Assembly (NCBI RefSeq): GCF_000687475.1
Contig: NC_057319.1
Span: 2,480,001 to 2,544,000, forward strand
Direction: 5' to 3'
From: Ustilaginoidea virens
Taxonomy: Eukaryota; Ascomycota; Sordariomycetes; Hypocreales; Clavicipitaceae
Length of the DNA stretch: 64,000 bases
A model generated the notes under the pieces. The model worked only from the letters and a program-made list of their open reading frames with translations. It ran no database searches and was not told the origin of the DNA. Both the position numbers and the translations under genes were made by a program. This document shows positions 43,006 to 52,487 of the stretch, one piece after another. Numbering within the stretch: the stretch's first letter is position 1; each line of letters opens with the position of its first letter.

Positions 43006-44115
43006 ATGTCGTCCAACCCGTTCCGCAGGGGAGACAGAGACATCGGGAGGCGATCCCCGGGCGGCAGGAAGGTGCGGGTGCAGTCGCCGCCGCGCGTGCC
43101 GTCCGCGCCGGATGCCGGCCTGGACCCCTTTGACAGGGCCTCTGCCGACGGCTCCACGACCGAGTCGCATCCAGGGAACGGCGGCTTCCCAGCGAACCCG
43201 TTCAGCAGGACACTGCGAGACATGGAGGGCGAGGGCTCCGGCAAGCCGCCGACGCGGCGGCAGGACGAGGAAGCAGAGGAGGGGGAAGGGGAGGCGGCAG
43301 CGGCAGCAACAACGGCGGCGGGCCGCAAGTCGCTCAACGTCGACTCCTTCAAGCGCCTGCTCATGACGGGCAGTGCGGGGGACGACGCACCCTCTGCACC
43401 GGGCGCGACGTCTCGAGTCGCTGCTGACGACGACGACGACGACGACGATGATGACCAAGATGACCAAGATGACGACGAAGATGACGACGACCACGACGAC
43501 GTGCTCCACGTCAACGGGGAGAGGAAACCACCACCCCCTCCGCCGAGCTCCAGACACGGCACGTCGCCGCGGCCGCGTCAACAGGGCGCACCGACACCGG
43601 CGCCCCCGTCGCCGACCAGCCCGAGCGGCTGCCAGGACTCCCTGCCCGGCCAGCCCGGCCTGCCCGGCCAGCACCCCGGCGCGGCTCTGGCGGCCCGGCC
43701 AGAGCACGGCAGCCGGAGATGGGCTCCCGCGCCGCCTCCCCCCCGAGCACCGCGCGCACCACCCGACAGCAGGAGCCGGGGCGACCAACAAGCACCGGCA
43801 CCGCCCGACGCCTCCAGGCCACGAGGCACCTCTGCCCCTGCCCCTGCTGCCGCTCCCGCTCCTCCTCCTCCCCGACGGCCGCCGCCTGCCGGCCAGACAC
43901 CCGCCCCCCGTCCCCCAAGCCTCACCAACCTCGACGCACCGTCCCGTCGCCCGTCCTCGGAATCCAAGCCGCCGCCGCCGCCGCCGCCGCCGCCGCGAAA
44001 CCGCCCCGGCGCCGAGGCAGCCTCCCCCCCCGACCCCGGCAAGAGCACCGCCCTCCTGGCCGACCTGCATGCCCTGCAGAGAGAAGTCGATGCTCTGCGG
44101 GGCAAGATGCGGTGA
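43006..44115 (+). CDS. Proline-rich NPF-motif protein, fungal-specific
   Basis: 369 aa, single exon, mostly disordered. The N terminus MSSNPFRRGDRDIGRR carries an NPF tripeptide at 4-6 and a second lies in ANPFSRTLRDMEG near residue 65; NPF is the ligand of EH domains in endocytic proteins. A short conserved-looking block, NVDSFKRLLMTG, sits near residue 120, followed by an acidic run of aspartates, long polyproline stretches (SH3 or profilin ligands) and a C-terminal helix LLADLHALQREVDALRGKMR that may form a coiled coil. The combination of N-terminal NPFRR, middle FKRLLLTG and C-terminal LQREVDALRG resembles an uncharacterised filamentous-fungal family, probably an actin-patch/endocytosis adaptor (inference). 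The GC-rich low complexity opens long frames on both strands (443 aa antisense), but only this frame carries the motifs. Confidence 0.65.
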   Translation: MSSNPFRRGDRDIGRRSPGGRKVRVQSPPRVPSAPDAGLDPFDRASADGSTTESHPGNGGFPANPFSRTLRDMEGEGSGKPPTRRQDEEAEEGEGEAAAAATTAAGRKSLNVDSFKRLLMTGSAGDDAPSAPGATSRVAADDDDDDDDDDQDDQDDDEDDDDHDDVLHVNGERKPPPPPPSSRHGTSPRPRQQGAPTPAPPSPTSPSGCQDSLPGQPGLPGQHPGAALAARPEHGSRRWAPAPPPPRAPRAPPDSRSRGDQQAPAPPDASRPRGTSAPAPAAAPAPPPPRRPPPAGQTPAPRPPSLTNLDAPSRRPSSESKPPPPPPPPPRNRPGAEAASPPDPGKSTALLADLHALQREVDALRGKMR

Positions 44116-45850
44116 CGGTGACGCAAGGGCCCCTTCCCCCCGGGTGCCTGCTTTTGTTCGTCTCGTCCTCGTTGCCTTCCTCTTCTCCTTTGCCTCCTTC
44201 TCCGGCGTGCGTGGGTTGGTTGTTCGGGCGAGGTAGAAAGAAGGAAAGAAAGAAAGGGAAAAAACAAAAACAAAAATCAGCTGTGTGGCGTTTCGTAGTA
44301 GCTAGGAATCATGATTACCCCCCTCACGGCGTAGGCTTTCCCGTCAATACTTGATTTGCTCGTCTGTGCTCGGTTCGACCTCGTGCACCGTGGTTTCTCG
44401 CGTCATTCCCTGGCTTGTCGTCGTGGGCAGCACCGTACACCTGCCCCATGCACGCGTCATGGCATCACGGCATCACGGCATCGTGGCATCGTGGCATCGT
44501 GGCGTCGTCATGTCGGGACAGAATGATATCCTTTTGCTCCAGCTAGGCTGTCCGGCTCACCAGCTCACTGCCCTTGGAAAACACCACCCACAGACGCCAA
44601 CTTGCGCCCTGTCTGTCCCCCGCCCCTCCTATTCCATCGACAAGCTGGTCCGGAAGCCGTCTCGCCTGCCTAGCGCTCCTGTCCCTAATTATTTTTCTTT
44701 TTTCCGTGTTTTTTTTTCTCGCTTTTCGTCACCGCAGCCCCCCGCCCCCCTCTTCCCACTCCTCCCGCTCCATTAGCAACCCAGACTCGGTGATGATTCT
44801 TTTGTCACATCCATCACATCCATCACCTCTTCGGTCGTCTGAAAGCCAATCCCCCCTTCCCCCTTCCCCCCTTCGAGCCACCTTGTGCCAAAGCCTCGAG
44901 TTGTCGTCCTTCGTAAAGTCATCCATGGTATCATCAACCCCGGTCGCAGCCTCCCACCGCGCTGTTTCGTCCCATTCTCCTTGACTCCCCTCCCCCTTGA
45001 CCAAGACGAATCGCAAGGCCAAAGCAAGCAGAAAGACGGCGTGTCCACTAGCAAAAGCCTGATACGCCTCGCCACATTTGCTCCTCCTCCGCAGCCAACA
45101 CCATTCCAATGCAAAAGCTACGCCAACAGCTTTGATACAGCCGCATTCCAAAGTCCCAAGTTCTGTGCCGGTGATCTCCTCTTGATCCGGAAAAAAGAAG
45201 GAAAAAATTGATAAAGAAGCTCGTCTCGACATCGCACGCTTTCATAATGCGCGGATGTGTGTGTGCGAGGGTCTTTTCCGTGATCAGGCGTAATGTTTCC
45301 AGAGCCGACCCTCGGGGTACATACGTACGCCACAAACGAGGGAAGAAGAAAAGAAAGGAGAGAAAAAAAAAAAGAGAAAAAACCTGTGCCAATGCAAATC
45401 GGGTTTGGAAAGTGAAATGAAGTTGTGAGGAACAGCTGAAGTCTTCACTGCCGGGGCATCTGATAACCCCGGATTTCTCTCCCCGGATGCGCGCTGAGAG
45501 AAAGAAAAAAAAAAGTAAAAGACGCCAAAGGACTGAAAAAGATATGATGCCGGCATTGAGGCCTCAGAAAAGGGTTTTCCGTTCGGCCACGTTGCAGATC
45601 AAGTCCAGTTTGCCGTTCCGCCGATTCGCCAAAGAAACCTGTCCGAATAGTATACAGCCCAACAAAAAAAAATGAATCAAGGAAAAAAATTGGCCCCTTT
45701 CTCTTTCCTTTCTATACGTCTTCTCCTATGTGATTTCGAGAAAGAGGATATGCCAACGCATAGAAACCAAAGCTCAAAATAAGACTCACATTCGTCTTCT
45801 CATCCTCCCGTAACCAACCCACATGCGAAAAAGATGCGTGTGGGTGTAGA
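44116..45850. other. Intergenic region between convergent NPF protein gene and DHH1
   Basis: No gene recognised. It has GAAA-rich DNA just after 44234, a (CATCACGG/CATCGTGG)n array at about 44462-44508, T/C-rich DNA at 44690-44770 and A-rich runs near 45361-45372 and 45508-45515. Minus-strand frames of up to 167 aa are Phe/Ser/Arg-rich and lie in the probable DHH1 3' UTR. Confidence 0.6.
44462..44508. repeat. (GGCATCAC)n / (GGCATCGT)n octamer array
   Basis: Two to three CATCACGG units followed by three CATCGTGG units, i.e. an expansion with one diverged half. Confidence 0.85.
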
Positions 45851-47828
45851 TTATGACTGAGCTTCGCGAGGCTGGCCACGGCTTCGACTGCCGCCTCCGC
45901 CTCCGCCTCCTCCTCGGTGACTGCGACCGCGACCACGATTGCGACCGCGACCGCTGCGTCCGCCGTCAAAGCCGTTGTGCTGACCGTTCTGATTCTGCCA
46001 GTTACCGTGTTGTTGTTGTTGTTGTTGTTGGTTTTGTTGCTGTTGGTTTTGGTGGTTTTGGTGGTTTTGGTGGTTTTGGTGGTTCTGGTGGTGTTGTTGT
46101 TGTTGTTGTTGTTGTTGTGGTTGTGGTTGTGGTTGAGACGTTGGTTGCTGAGACAGCCTCTGCTGCAAAGGCTGCTGAGCATTTTTTTGCAGGGTGGTAA
46201 TGGGGCGGGGAATTGATTCGGGATTCTCGTAGACGTAAAGACTCTTGTCGATGCTGGAGGGAATGGGCTGGATTTCGGTGCCCAAATCTCTCTCAATGTT
46301 GTACAGGTTGAAACGGTCTTCCCAGTTGATCAGGTTGATAGCTAGACCAAGATGGCCGTAACGACCGGATCGACCAATACGATGCAGATAGGTTTCGGCG
46401 TTTTTGGGAAAATCAAAGTTGATGACAACATTGACAGCCTGGATATCGATACCGCGGGTGAGGAGGTCAGAGCAAACCAGGTTCCGGCAAACGCCGTTGC
46501 GGAAGTCGTGGAAGACGCGGTTGCGAGCTTGCTGCTGCATCCTAGCGTGGCTGTAGAAGCACGAGTAGCCCAGCTCGGTGATTTTCTTGGCGAGCAGCTC
46601 GACGCGGTTGGTCGAGTTGCAAAAGATGATGGACTGGTTGATTTGGAGCTTGGAGAAGAGCGTGTTTAGACAGTGAACCTTTTGCTTCTCCTCCACAAAG
46701 GCGTAGTACTGGGTGATGCCGCGGAGCGTGAGTTCGTCCATGAGGTTGATTTCGTAGGGTGAGACCATGTTTTTGTCGGAGAAATCCTTGACGGACAGCG
46801 GGAAAGTGGCGGAAAAGAGCATCACCTGACGGTCCTTGGGGTGGAACTGGAGTAGCTGCTCAATGACCGGGGTGAACTCGACAGACAGAAGCTTATCGGC
46901 TTCGTCCATGATGAACATGGGGCACTCGCTGAGATCTGCAACATTCTTCCCAGCGAGATCGAGGATGCGGCCGGGGGTACCGACAACAATGTGGACGGGT
47001 TCCTGCAGACGCAAAATGTCGTCACGCAGGCCAGTTCCACCCGTGGTGACCATGACGTTGACGCCCAAATGCTTGCCGAGCGTCTTGCAGACCTGTGACG
47101 TCTGCATGGCAAGCTCACGAGTGGGAACGAGAATGAGACATTGAATCTTGGAGACTTTGGGGTTGATGCGCTCCAGGGCCGGGATGACGAACGCTGCCGT
47201 CTTTCCAGTGCCGTTCTTTGCTCTGGCGAGGATATCCCGGCCCGTCAAGGCAACGGGGATGGCTTCTTCTTGAATCGGAGAGGGCTTTTCGAAACCAGCT
47301 TCAAAAATGCCCATGAGCAAATCTCGTTTTAATGCAAAGTTTTCGAACTCCAAGCCTTTCGTTTTCGTTACGTCCTGCAGTAGAAAAAGAGGAAAAGATC
47401 CCCTTTAGTCTGAGTGGAACTTTTTTCTCTTTTTTTTTTTTCTTTTTCTTTTTGTGTGTGTGTGTGTGTGTGTGCGTGTGTTCATGTTGGAGAGAAATGT
47501 GGTGCAAAGGAAAGGAACAGGGAGCGGCACCATGCTTCAAGTCATCTGCATACCTCTGTTTGCTGTCTATTGTCCTTGGCAGGGAGCTTCAGACTTTTCT
47601 TCCAGTCGTCGCTTTGCGGAGGGACGGCATCGCTGCAGACGTGGGAACACGAGTCAGCAAAAAGACGAGAAAAAAAAAATCTCACAAACTCGCCTCTGCA
47701 CGACGCCTAGCTAGGAAAGGCGAGGGAAAAACAAAAAAAAAATCAACAGCAAGATGCGATATGTCCCGCATCAGGTTTACGAACCTGAGTTGTGTGCTTC
47801 GTAGCTGATCTACCAGATGGTCGGTCAT
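45851..47828 (-). CDS. dhh1: DEAD-box RNA helicase Dhh1/DDX6
   Basis: A cytoplasmic P-body helicase that promotes decapping and represses translation. Exons 47828-47785, 47632-47554 and 47374-45851 give 548 aa. Junctions yield [54 protein letters not shown] (cited in parts). All helicase motifs are present: Q motif [49 protein letters not shown] and HRIGRSGR. The tail beyond residue ~430 is Gln/Asn/His-rich and ends in an RGG/RGRG region, longer than in yeast Dhh1 and prone to condensate formation. Intron 1 has a GTTCGT donor; two in-frame acceptors 21 nt apart (CAG at 47633, AAG at 47612) are possible, adding or removing DAVPPQS-like residues. I used the CAG, the first AG after a CTGAC branch. 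Intron 2 contains a (TG)n tract. Confidence 0.95.
46015..46120. repeat. Coding (TTG)n / (GGTTTTGGT)n repeats in DHH1
   Basis: On the minus strand these encode Gln runs and a repeated His-Gln-Asn/Asn-His-Gln unit. The nonamer copies are almost identical at DNA level, so repeat length is probably polymorphic between strains. Confidence 0.9.
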
Positions 47829-48887
47829 TTTGAGGAATGAGGAAATACGAGGAGAGAGTATGGTTCCAAGTCCGTCAATGGACTGCACAATTCGTAGAGC
47901 AGGGCACGTTTCACGTCCGCGTTCCCTTGGCACTCGTGGTGTTGCAATGGTCAAGGTGCGGGATCAATCGACCTCGCGGTGGTTTCTTTTTTTCTGTTCT
48001 TCTTTGGCGGAGGGTGGAGAGCGGAGAGAGATGCACAAGGGCGACGCGGGAAAGGAGGCTGGGGAGAGTTGCGTTCAGGGTCGAAATGCTGGCCAATTAA
48101 TTGCAGAGGATTCTTGGCCAAGGGCGGGAAGGAAAAGAAAACCCCAGCCAGCTGTCGTTGAAAGGGGGTGCTCGATGGCCGCGTAGCTGTGCACTTGTCG
48201 TGCCTGTTTCGTTGATGGTTGATTGTTGGAGGGGGGGGGGGGGGGTTTGCGCGTGGACGTGGAGCCAAGTTTGTTGTGTCAGCAGATGTCGGTGGTGATG
48301 GAAGGGTTGCAGGGAGAATGGATAATTGTGCGGGTTAAAGTTGAGTAGAGCGGCCAAGTTTCCACGGGATTCAGTGAGGCTGCCCGCCGGCTAACAGGCC
48401 ACTAGCAGCCAGGCCCTTGGGGGCAGCCCTCTCCAGGACGGAGTACCCCGCAGACAAGCTGCCAGCAAGTGCCTGGTACCGCCCGGTACCCAAAGAGGTA
48501 CCTAACTTATTGATTGAACTCGATCGACATCCGTGGCAGCAAGCATACGTTTGCTATTTCGCTGGCTCGCTGGAGCAGATCCACGTGCATCTATCGATGC
48601 TTTTAAATGGACAGTATCAACATTTTTCAATGTCCGACAGTTCAGCGCACATCATTCCAACCCCTATCCCAAGGGCTCTAATCCGTCTTCTGTAGGAACC
48701 ACGATTTTCTCCAGGTACCTCTTTGTCAATACGTTGACGGTTGACCTACTGGTTGGTGCCCAGTATCAAAGGTACCATGTGGGCCTGGTAGCTCGGCTGA
48801 TCAGGCTCGCTGAGTCAGCGCAGTCTCGACTGTGCCGTTCAGCTTTGCTTACCTAATCTACCTGCTATTCTCCAGGATAAACGATGA

Positions 48888-48957
48888 ATTAGGTACCTCC
48901 TACTGTACCTACCTTAGTACCTAACCTAAAGACGTAGGTAACTACCTGGTACCTGAG
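48888..48957. repeat. GGTACCT / ACCTACC palindromic island
   Basis: TTAGGTACCTCC, GTACCTACCTTAGTACCTAACC and CTACCTGGTACC occur within 70 bp; looser copies extend left to about 48475. Confidence 0.8.
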
Positions 48958-49290
48958 CTGGTCTCTTAACCGAGCACCAGCAAAGGAAGCCAAGCTTTCT
49001 GCCAGGCACCTAAATGCTCCAGCTTCCACCGGTGCATCCATCTGCAATGGCAAACGATGGGTGTGGCAGCGGTCCTGCAACTTCCCGTCCGTCACGTGAC
49101 CGCGGACCAACCTATCAGGGCCCATGAATTTGTTTATCGTTTATTCCGGCTCAAGCTGCATAGTGGTTGACGGTGTCGCCACGACTCGCGATTTCAAAGT
49201 GATACGTGCACCTTTTATCATCTAGAAAACCCCTAGGTTATGTGGTTGTGAGGGAATCAAAATACAGGGTAAATATGACATGAGTCTGGC

Positions 49291-49292
<2 letters not shown>

Positions 49293-49331
<39 letters not shown>
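49293..49331. repeat. A39 homopolymer with (AC)n tail
   Basis: Thirty-nine consecutive A, then ACACACACAC, about 180 bp beyond the dehydrogenase stop codon. On the gene's strand it is a T run downstream of the stop, not a retrogene poly-A tail. Confidence 0.95.
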
Positions 49332-49332
<1 letters not shown>

Positions 49333-49505
49333 ACACACACCAAGAAAGCTGGTCCCTTAGTATCTCATGTCCTCCTGATGGCCCTTTCGCGCTTTGAAAC
49401 AAGAAAAACAAGAAAAAACAAGAAACTATAAAGTAAAATAAAACAAAATACATCCCTTCATCCAATCAATCTTTGTGTGTGCCCTCGGCAAACCGTGAGT
49501 CAGGT

Positions 49506-51270
49506 TTACAGCTTCATGCCCATAATCTGAGCAACCTTTAGCGACTGTCTCATGCTCAGATCCAGCATAATCTCCTCGCTGCCGCCGGGAATGGCGTACG
49601 CTCGCACATCCCTGTACAGCCTCTCCACCTTGCCACCCTGTCCGCCGCGGGAGTAGGACAGGCCGCCAAAGATCTGGGACGCCTCGCGGGCGCAAAACTC
49701 AAAGGTGACGGTGGACTGGGCCTTGAGCCCGGCAATGGGCCCGCCGAGCCGGAGCATGGCCTCGTGCTCGCCCATTTTCTGGCACTGGTAAATCATGCTC
49801 TCCAGCCAGTTGTACGAGGCCTCGATCTGGCGAGCCATGTGCGCGAGCTTCATGCGGATGACGGGGTGCTCAATCAGCTTCTTGCCAAAGGTGCGGCGCT
49901 TGTTGGCGTACTTGACCGACTCCTCGTAGCAGACGCGCGAGAAGCGGAGACACTGGATGATGATGCCGATGCGCTCGTGGTTGAAGTTGGTCATGATGAC
50001 GCCGAAGCCCTTGTCCTTCTTGCCGAGCAGGTTCTCCACGGGCACCTTGACGTCCTCAAAGGTGATGTAGGTGGTGCCCGAGGACCACACGCCCTGGCAG
50101 TCCATGCGGCGGGTGCTGACGCCGGGGCCGCGCTCGATGAGCAAGAGGCTGACGCCGTTCATGCCGGGACCCCCGGTCCGCACAGCGGTGGTGAAGTAGT
50201 CGGCCCAGATGCCGTTGGTGATCCACTTCTTCTCGCCGTTGACGATGAAGTGCTTGCCGTCGTCGCTGAGCTTGGCCTCGCAGGTCAGGTTGGCCACGTC
50301 GCTGCCGGCGTCGGGCTCGGTGATGGCCAGGCAGATGCGCTTGTCGCCGGCGAGAATGCCCGGCAGGATGCGGTCCTTGAGGGCCTGGGAGCCAAACTTC
50401 ATGACGGGAGGGCAGCCGATGCCGAAGCCGCCAATAAGGTTCCAGACGAAGCCTCCCGACCCGGCGCGGGACAGCTCGTCGGTGAGGAGCATCTCGTGGA
50501 AGAGATCCCACCTCTCGGCGGCAACGGACTTGACGCCGCCGGGCACGTACTCGGTGGGGTACGTGACGCCCAGCAGACCGGCAAGGTAGCCGCGGCGGCC
50601 CATCTCCTTGTAGATGTCCTCGGGAACCCTCTTTGCCTCGTCCCACTCGGTGACGTTGGGCTCAACCTCGCTCTCCATCCACTCACGCACCTCGGCACGG
50701 AGCGCGGCATGCGTCTCGTTGAAGTAGGGTGAGAAGTTGCCCTGGTACCACGAAGGGTCGGCAAAGGGGATCAAGGCCCCAAAGGGCTCCAGAGGCTCCG
50801 ACTGCTCATCGCCAGACGCGGCGGAACTGGAGGGTGCCTTTGCCTTGCTGGGGGCCGGCGCAGGCGCGGGCTTGGGCTGGGGTTTCGGCTCAGCTTTGGG
50901 CTTGGTGTCGAGCGAGCCCACCTGCAGCTTGCTCTTGTACTTTTTGAGGATGCCCTCGTTGTGGTATTTCCAGAAAATCTTGGAGGCGTCCTTGCCGGCG
51001 ACGCGCGCGAGAATCTTTTTACCGCCTGATGATACCGGACAAGCACAGAGAGAGTCAGCAAAGTCAAACGTGGCGACATAGTCTTTTGCCGAAGCAGCCA
51101 AGGCAGCCAAGGCAAGACGGCGACTCCCTCCCTCCCTCCTTGTGGGACAACATACCGGGATGTTCATCTTGGAACTTGGTTATGTCGTAGACGTCGCCGT
51201 CGACAATAATGTACATGTCATCGCCCTTGTTATGCGACGCGACGTCGCTGGTGGTGAAGGTTTTGGACAT
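49506..51270 (-). CDS. Cytochrome b5-acyl-CoA dehydrogenase fusion
   Basis: Exons 51270-51156 and 51025-49506 give 544 aa; the intron (GTATGT...CAG) falls inside the heme motif and splicing yields DEHPG/GKKILARVAGKDASKIFW. Residues 1-~75 are a cytochrome b5 domain with axial ligands H37 (HPGG) and H60 (WKYHNE). A Lys/Pro/Ala-rich linker (KPKPQPKPAPAPAP) leads to an acyl-CoA dehydrogenase domain (~115-544): CLAITEPDAGSDVANL, FIVNGEKKWITNG, RRTFGKKLIEHPVIRMKLAHM, QIFGGLSYSRGGQGG, and RDVRAYAIPGGSEEIM. The classical catalytic Glu of MCAD (YEGT) aligns with Gly near 519, whereas E389 in NHERIG lies where IVD/LCAD carry their base. There is no mitochondrial presequence and no clear PTS1 (ends GMKL). 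Such b5-ACAD fusions occur in fungi; physiological substrate and electron partner are unknown here. Confidence 0.9.
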
Positions 51271-52487
51271 GGTGGACTGGCTGCACTGGACGGCGGTTCG
51301 GTTGAGCAACAGAACCGCGAGGGAAGATGGAAGATTGGGGAAGAGATGCGGGGGGGGAGAAGAAAGATGAAGAGAAGAAGAGAAGAGAGAGAGCACTGTG
51401 CAGTCAAGAACACGCAACCTACAGAGGGCAGAAGAAGGCGAGGAAGGGCAATTAATGGGCCTGGGGGCTGTCGACTTTGGCGAGTGTCGGCATTCGGCAC
51501 GTCAATCACATGCGCCCATGTCCGCCCCGGAAGCAGCGAGCAGCGAGCAGCGTGCAGCGAGCACTTCCCCCACAAAAGGCAAGTAGCCCACTGCAAACCT
51601 GGAGGTTCCGGGGGTGGGTTGGAGCAGCTTGCGGGGGAGCAAGACAGAAGCACAGGCATCAGCAGACCCAGAAGACCAGGCCCCCCCTTCCCCATATTAA
51701 CAATGCGCTGCAGAGCATTGGCCAGGGCCCAGCACACCCGGTGCCATTGACATCAAGGACTTGCTGCCTGCCCGCCATCCACCGGCGACGGTCACCGCCC
51801 TGACCGGACCTGGCCAAACACCAAGGGGAAAAAAAAAAAAAAAAAGAAAGGGGAAATGAGCCCGAGTAAAAAAGAAGTAAAGCTATTCCGCACAATCCGA
51901 GGCTCGAAAGGACAGGTTACACAGCGCTTCCATCACCCGCTGCGGGAGCGTTGATTGGCTGCTGCCTCGTCGTTTCGTCCGCGTCCGTAGCTACCTACTT
52001 TGGCATGTGACGGGGCTGATGTCATGGAGAACCCCCCGGATGCAGCAACCTTTGCCCTCGAGGCCAGTGGGTCTGGGTCCCCCGTCATGGCCCCGTGGGC
52101 CAACAGCCGTTTTGACCGAGGTTGTTTGGCCAAATAATTGACCCGTCCCGTCAACTTGTGCCGAGCCACTGGCAAACTGCAAAGCTATTAGGATCCGACA
52201 GCTGTTACTGCTATTATTATGTGTGGGTAGGTAGATATGTACCTAGGTAGGTAGGTAGAGATCTGTTGCCCCGTCAAAACAAGCGACATTTAATCATTTC
52301 CCGATTTACACTTTTCCGGATGCTCCAATGCCCGAGATGCCCACCTCCGAAAAAAAAAAAAAAAAGGGAAAGAGGAAACAAAGCAAGCCAGCAAGCAAGC
52401 AAGCAAGAAAACACCATGCTCCAGTGTCATTTTCATCTTCATTTGTCAGCCAAGCCTAGCCAGGTCCGTACATTCCATTGAAACGTT
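51271..52487. other. Intergenic region between the b5/ACAD gene and FEN1
   Basis: No gene recognised. It includes GA-rich leader DNA (51340-51395), GAGCAGC repeats (51533-51560), an A20 run near 51829-51846, a TACCTAGGTA island (52226-52259), a poly-A run at 52351-52365 and (AAGC)n at 52379-52407. The 202-aa frame at 51142-51750 is antisense to exon 1 plus leader. Confidence 0.6.
52226..52259. repeat. TACCTAGGTA palindromic island
   Basis: Contains the 10-bp palindrome TACCTAGGTA (52240-52249) within GGTAGGTAG repeats, 230 bp downstream of the FEN1 stop codon. Confidence 0.85.

Larger units (their letters stand above)
47829..49505. other. Intergenic region between DHH1 and the b5/ACAD gene
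   Basis: DHH1 leader and promoter at the left, then unique sequence with a G14 run at about 48231-48245 and a broad TACCT/GGTACC zone from 48475 to 48957. The right part holds an A39 tract (49293-49331) followed by (AC)n, in the 3' flank of the dehydrogenase gene. No gene recognised. Confidence 0.6.

Noticed and set aside
42739..44070. 443-aa minus-strand frame over the NPF protein gene
   Set aside because: Arg/Gly-rich mirror of the proline codons; it lacks the recognisable N- and C-terminal blocks present on the plus strand.
49293..49331. A39 tract considered as the tail of a retroposed element
   Set aside because: No target-site duplication or element body was seen beside it, and comparable A/T runs lie near many genes in this window.
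49764..50732. 322-aa frame antisense to the b5/ACAD gene
   Set aside because: Val/Gly/Ala/Asp-rich mirror of a GC-rich third-position gene; all conserved motifs are on the minus strand.
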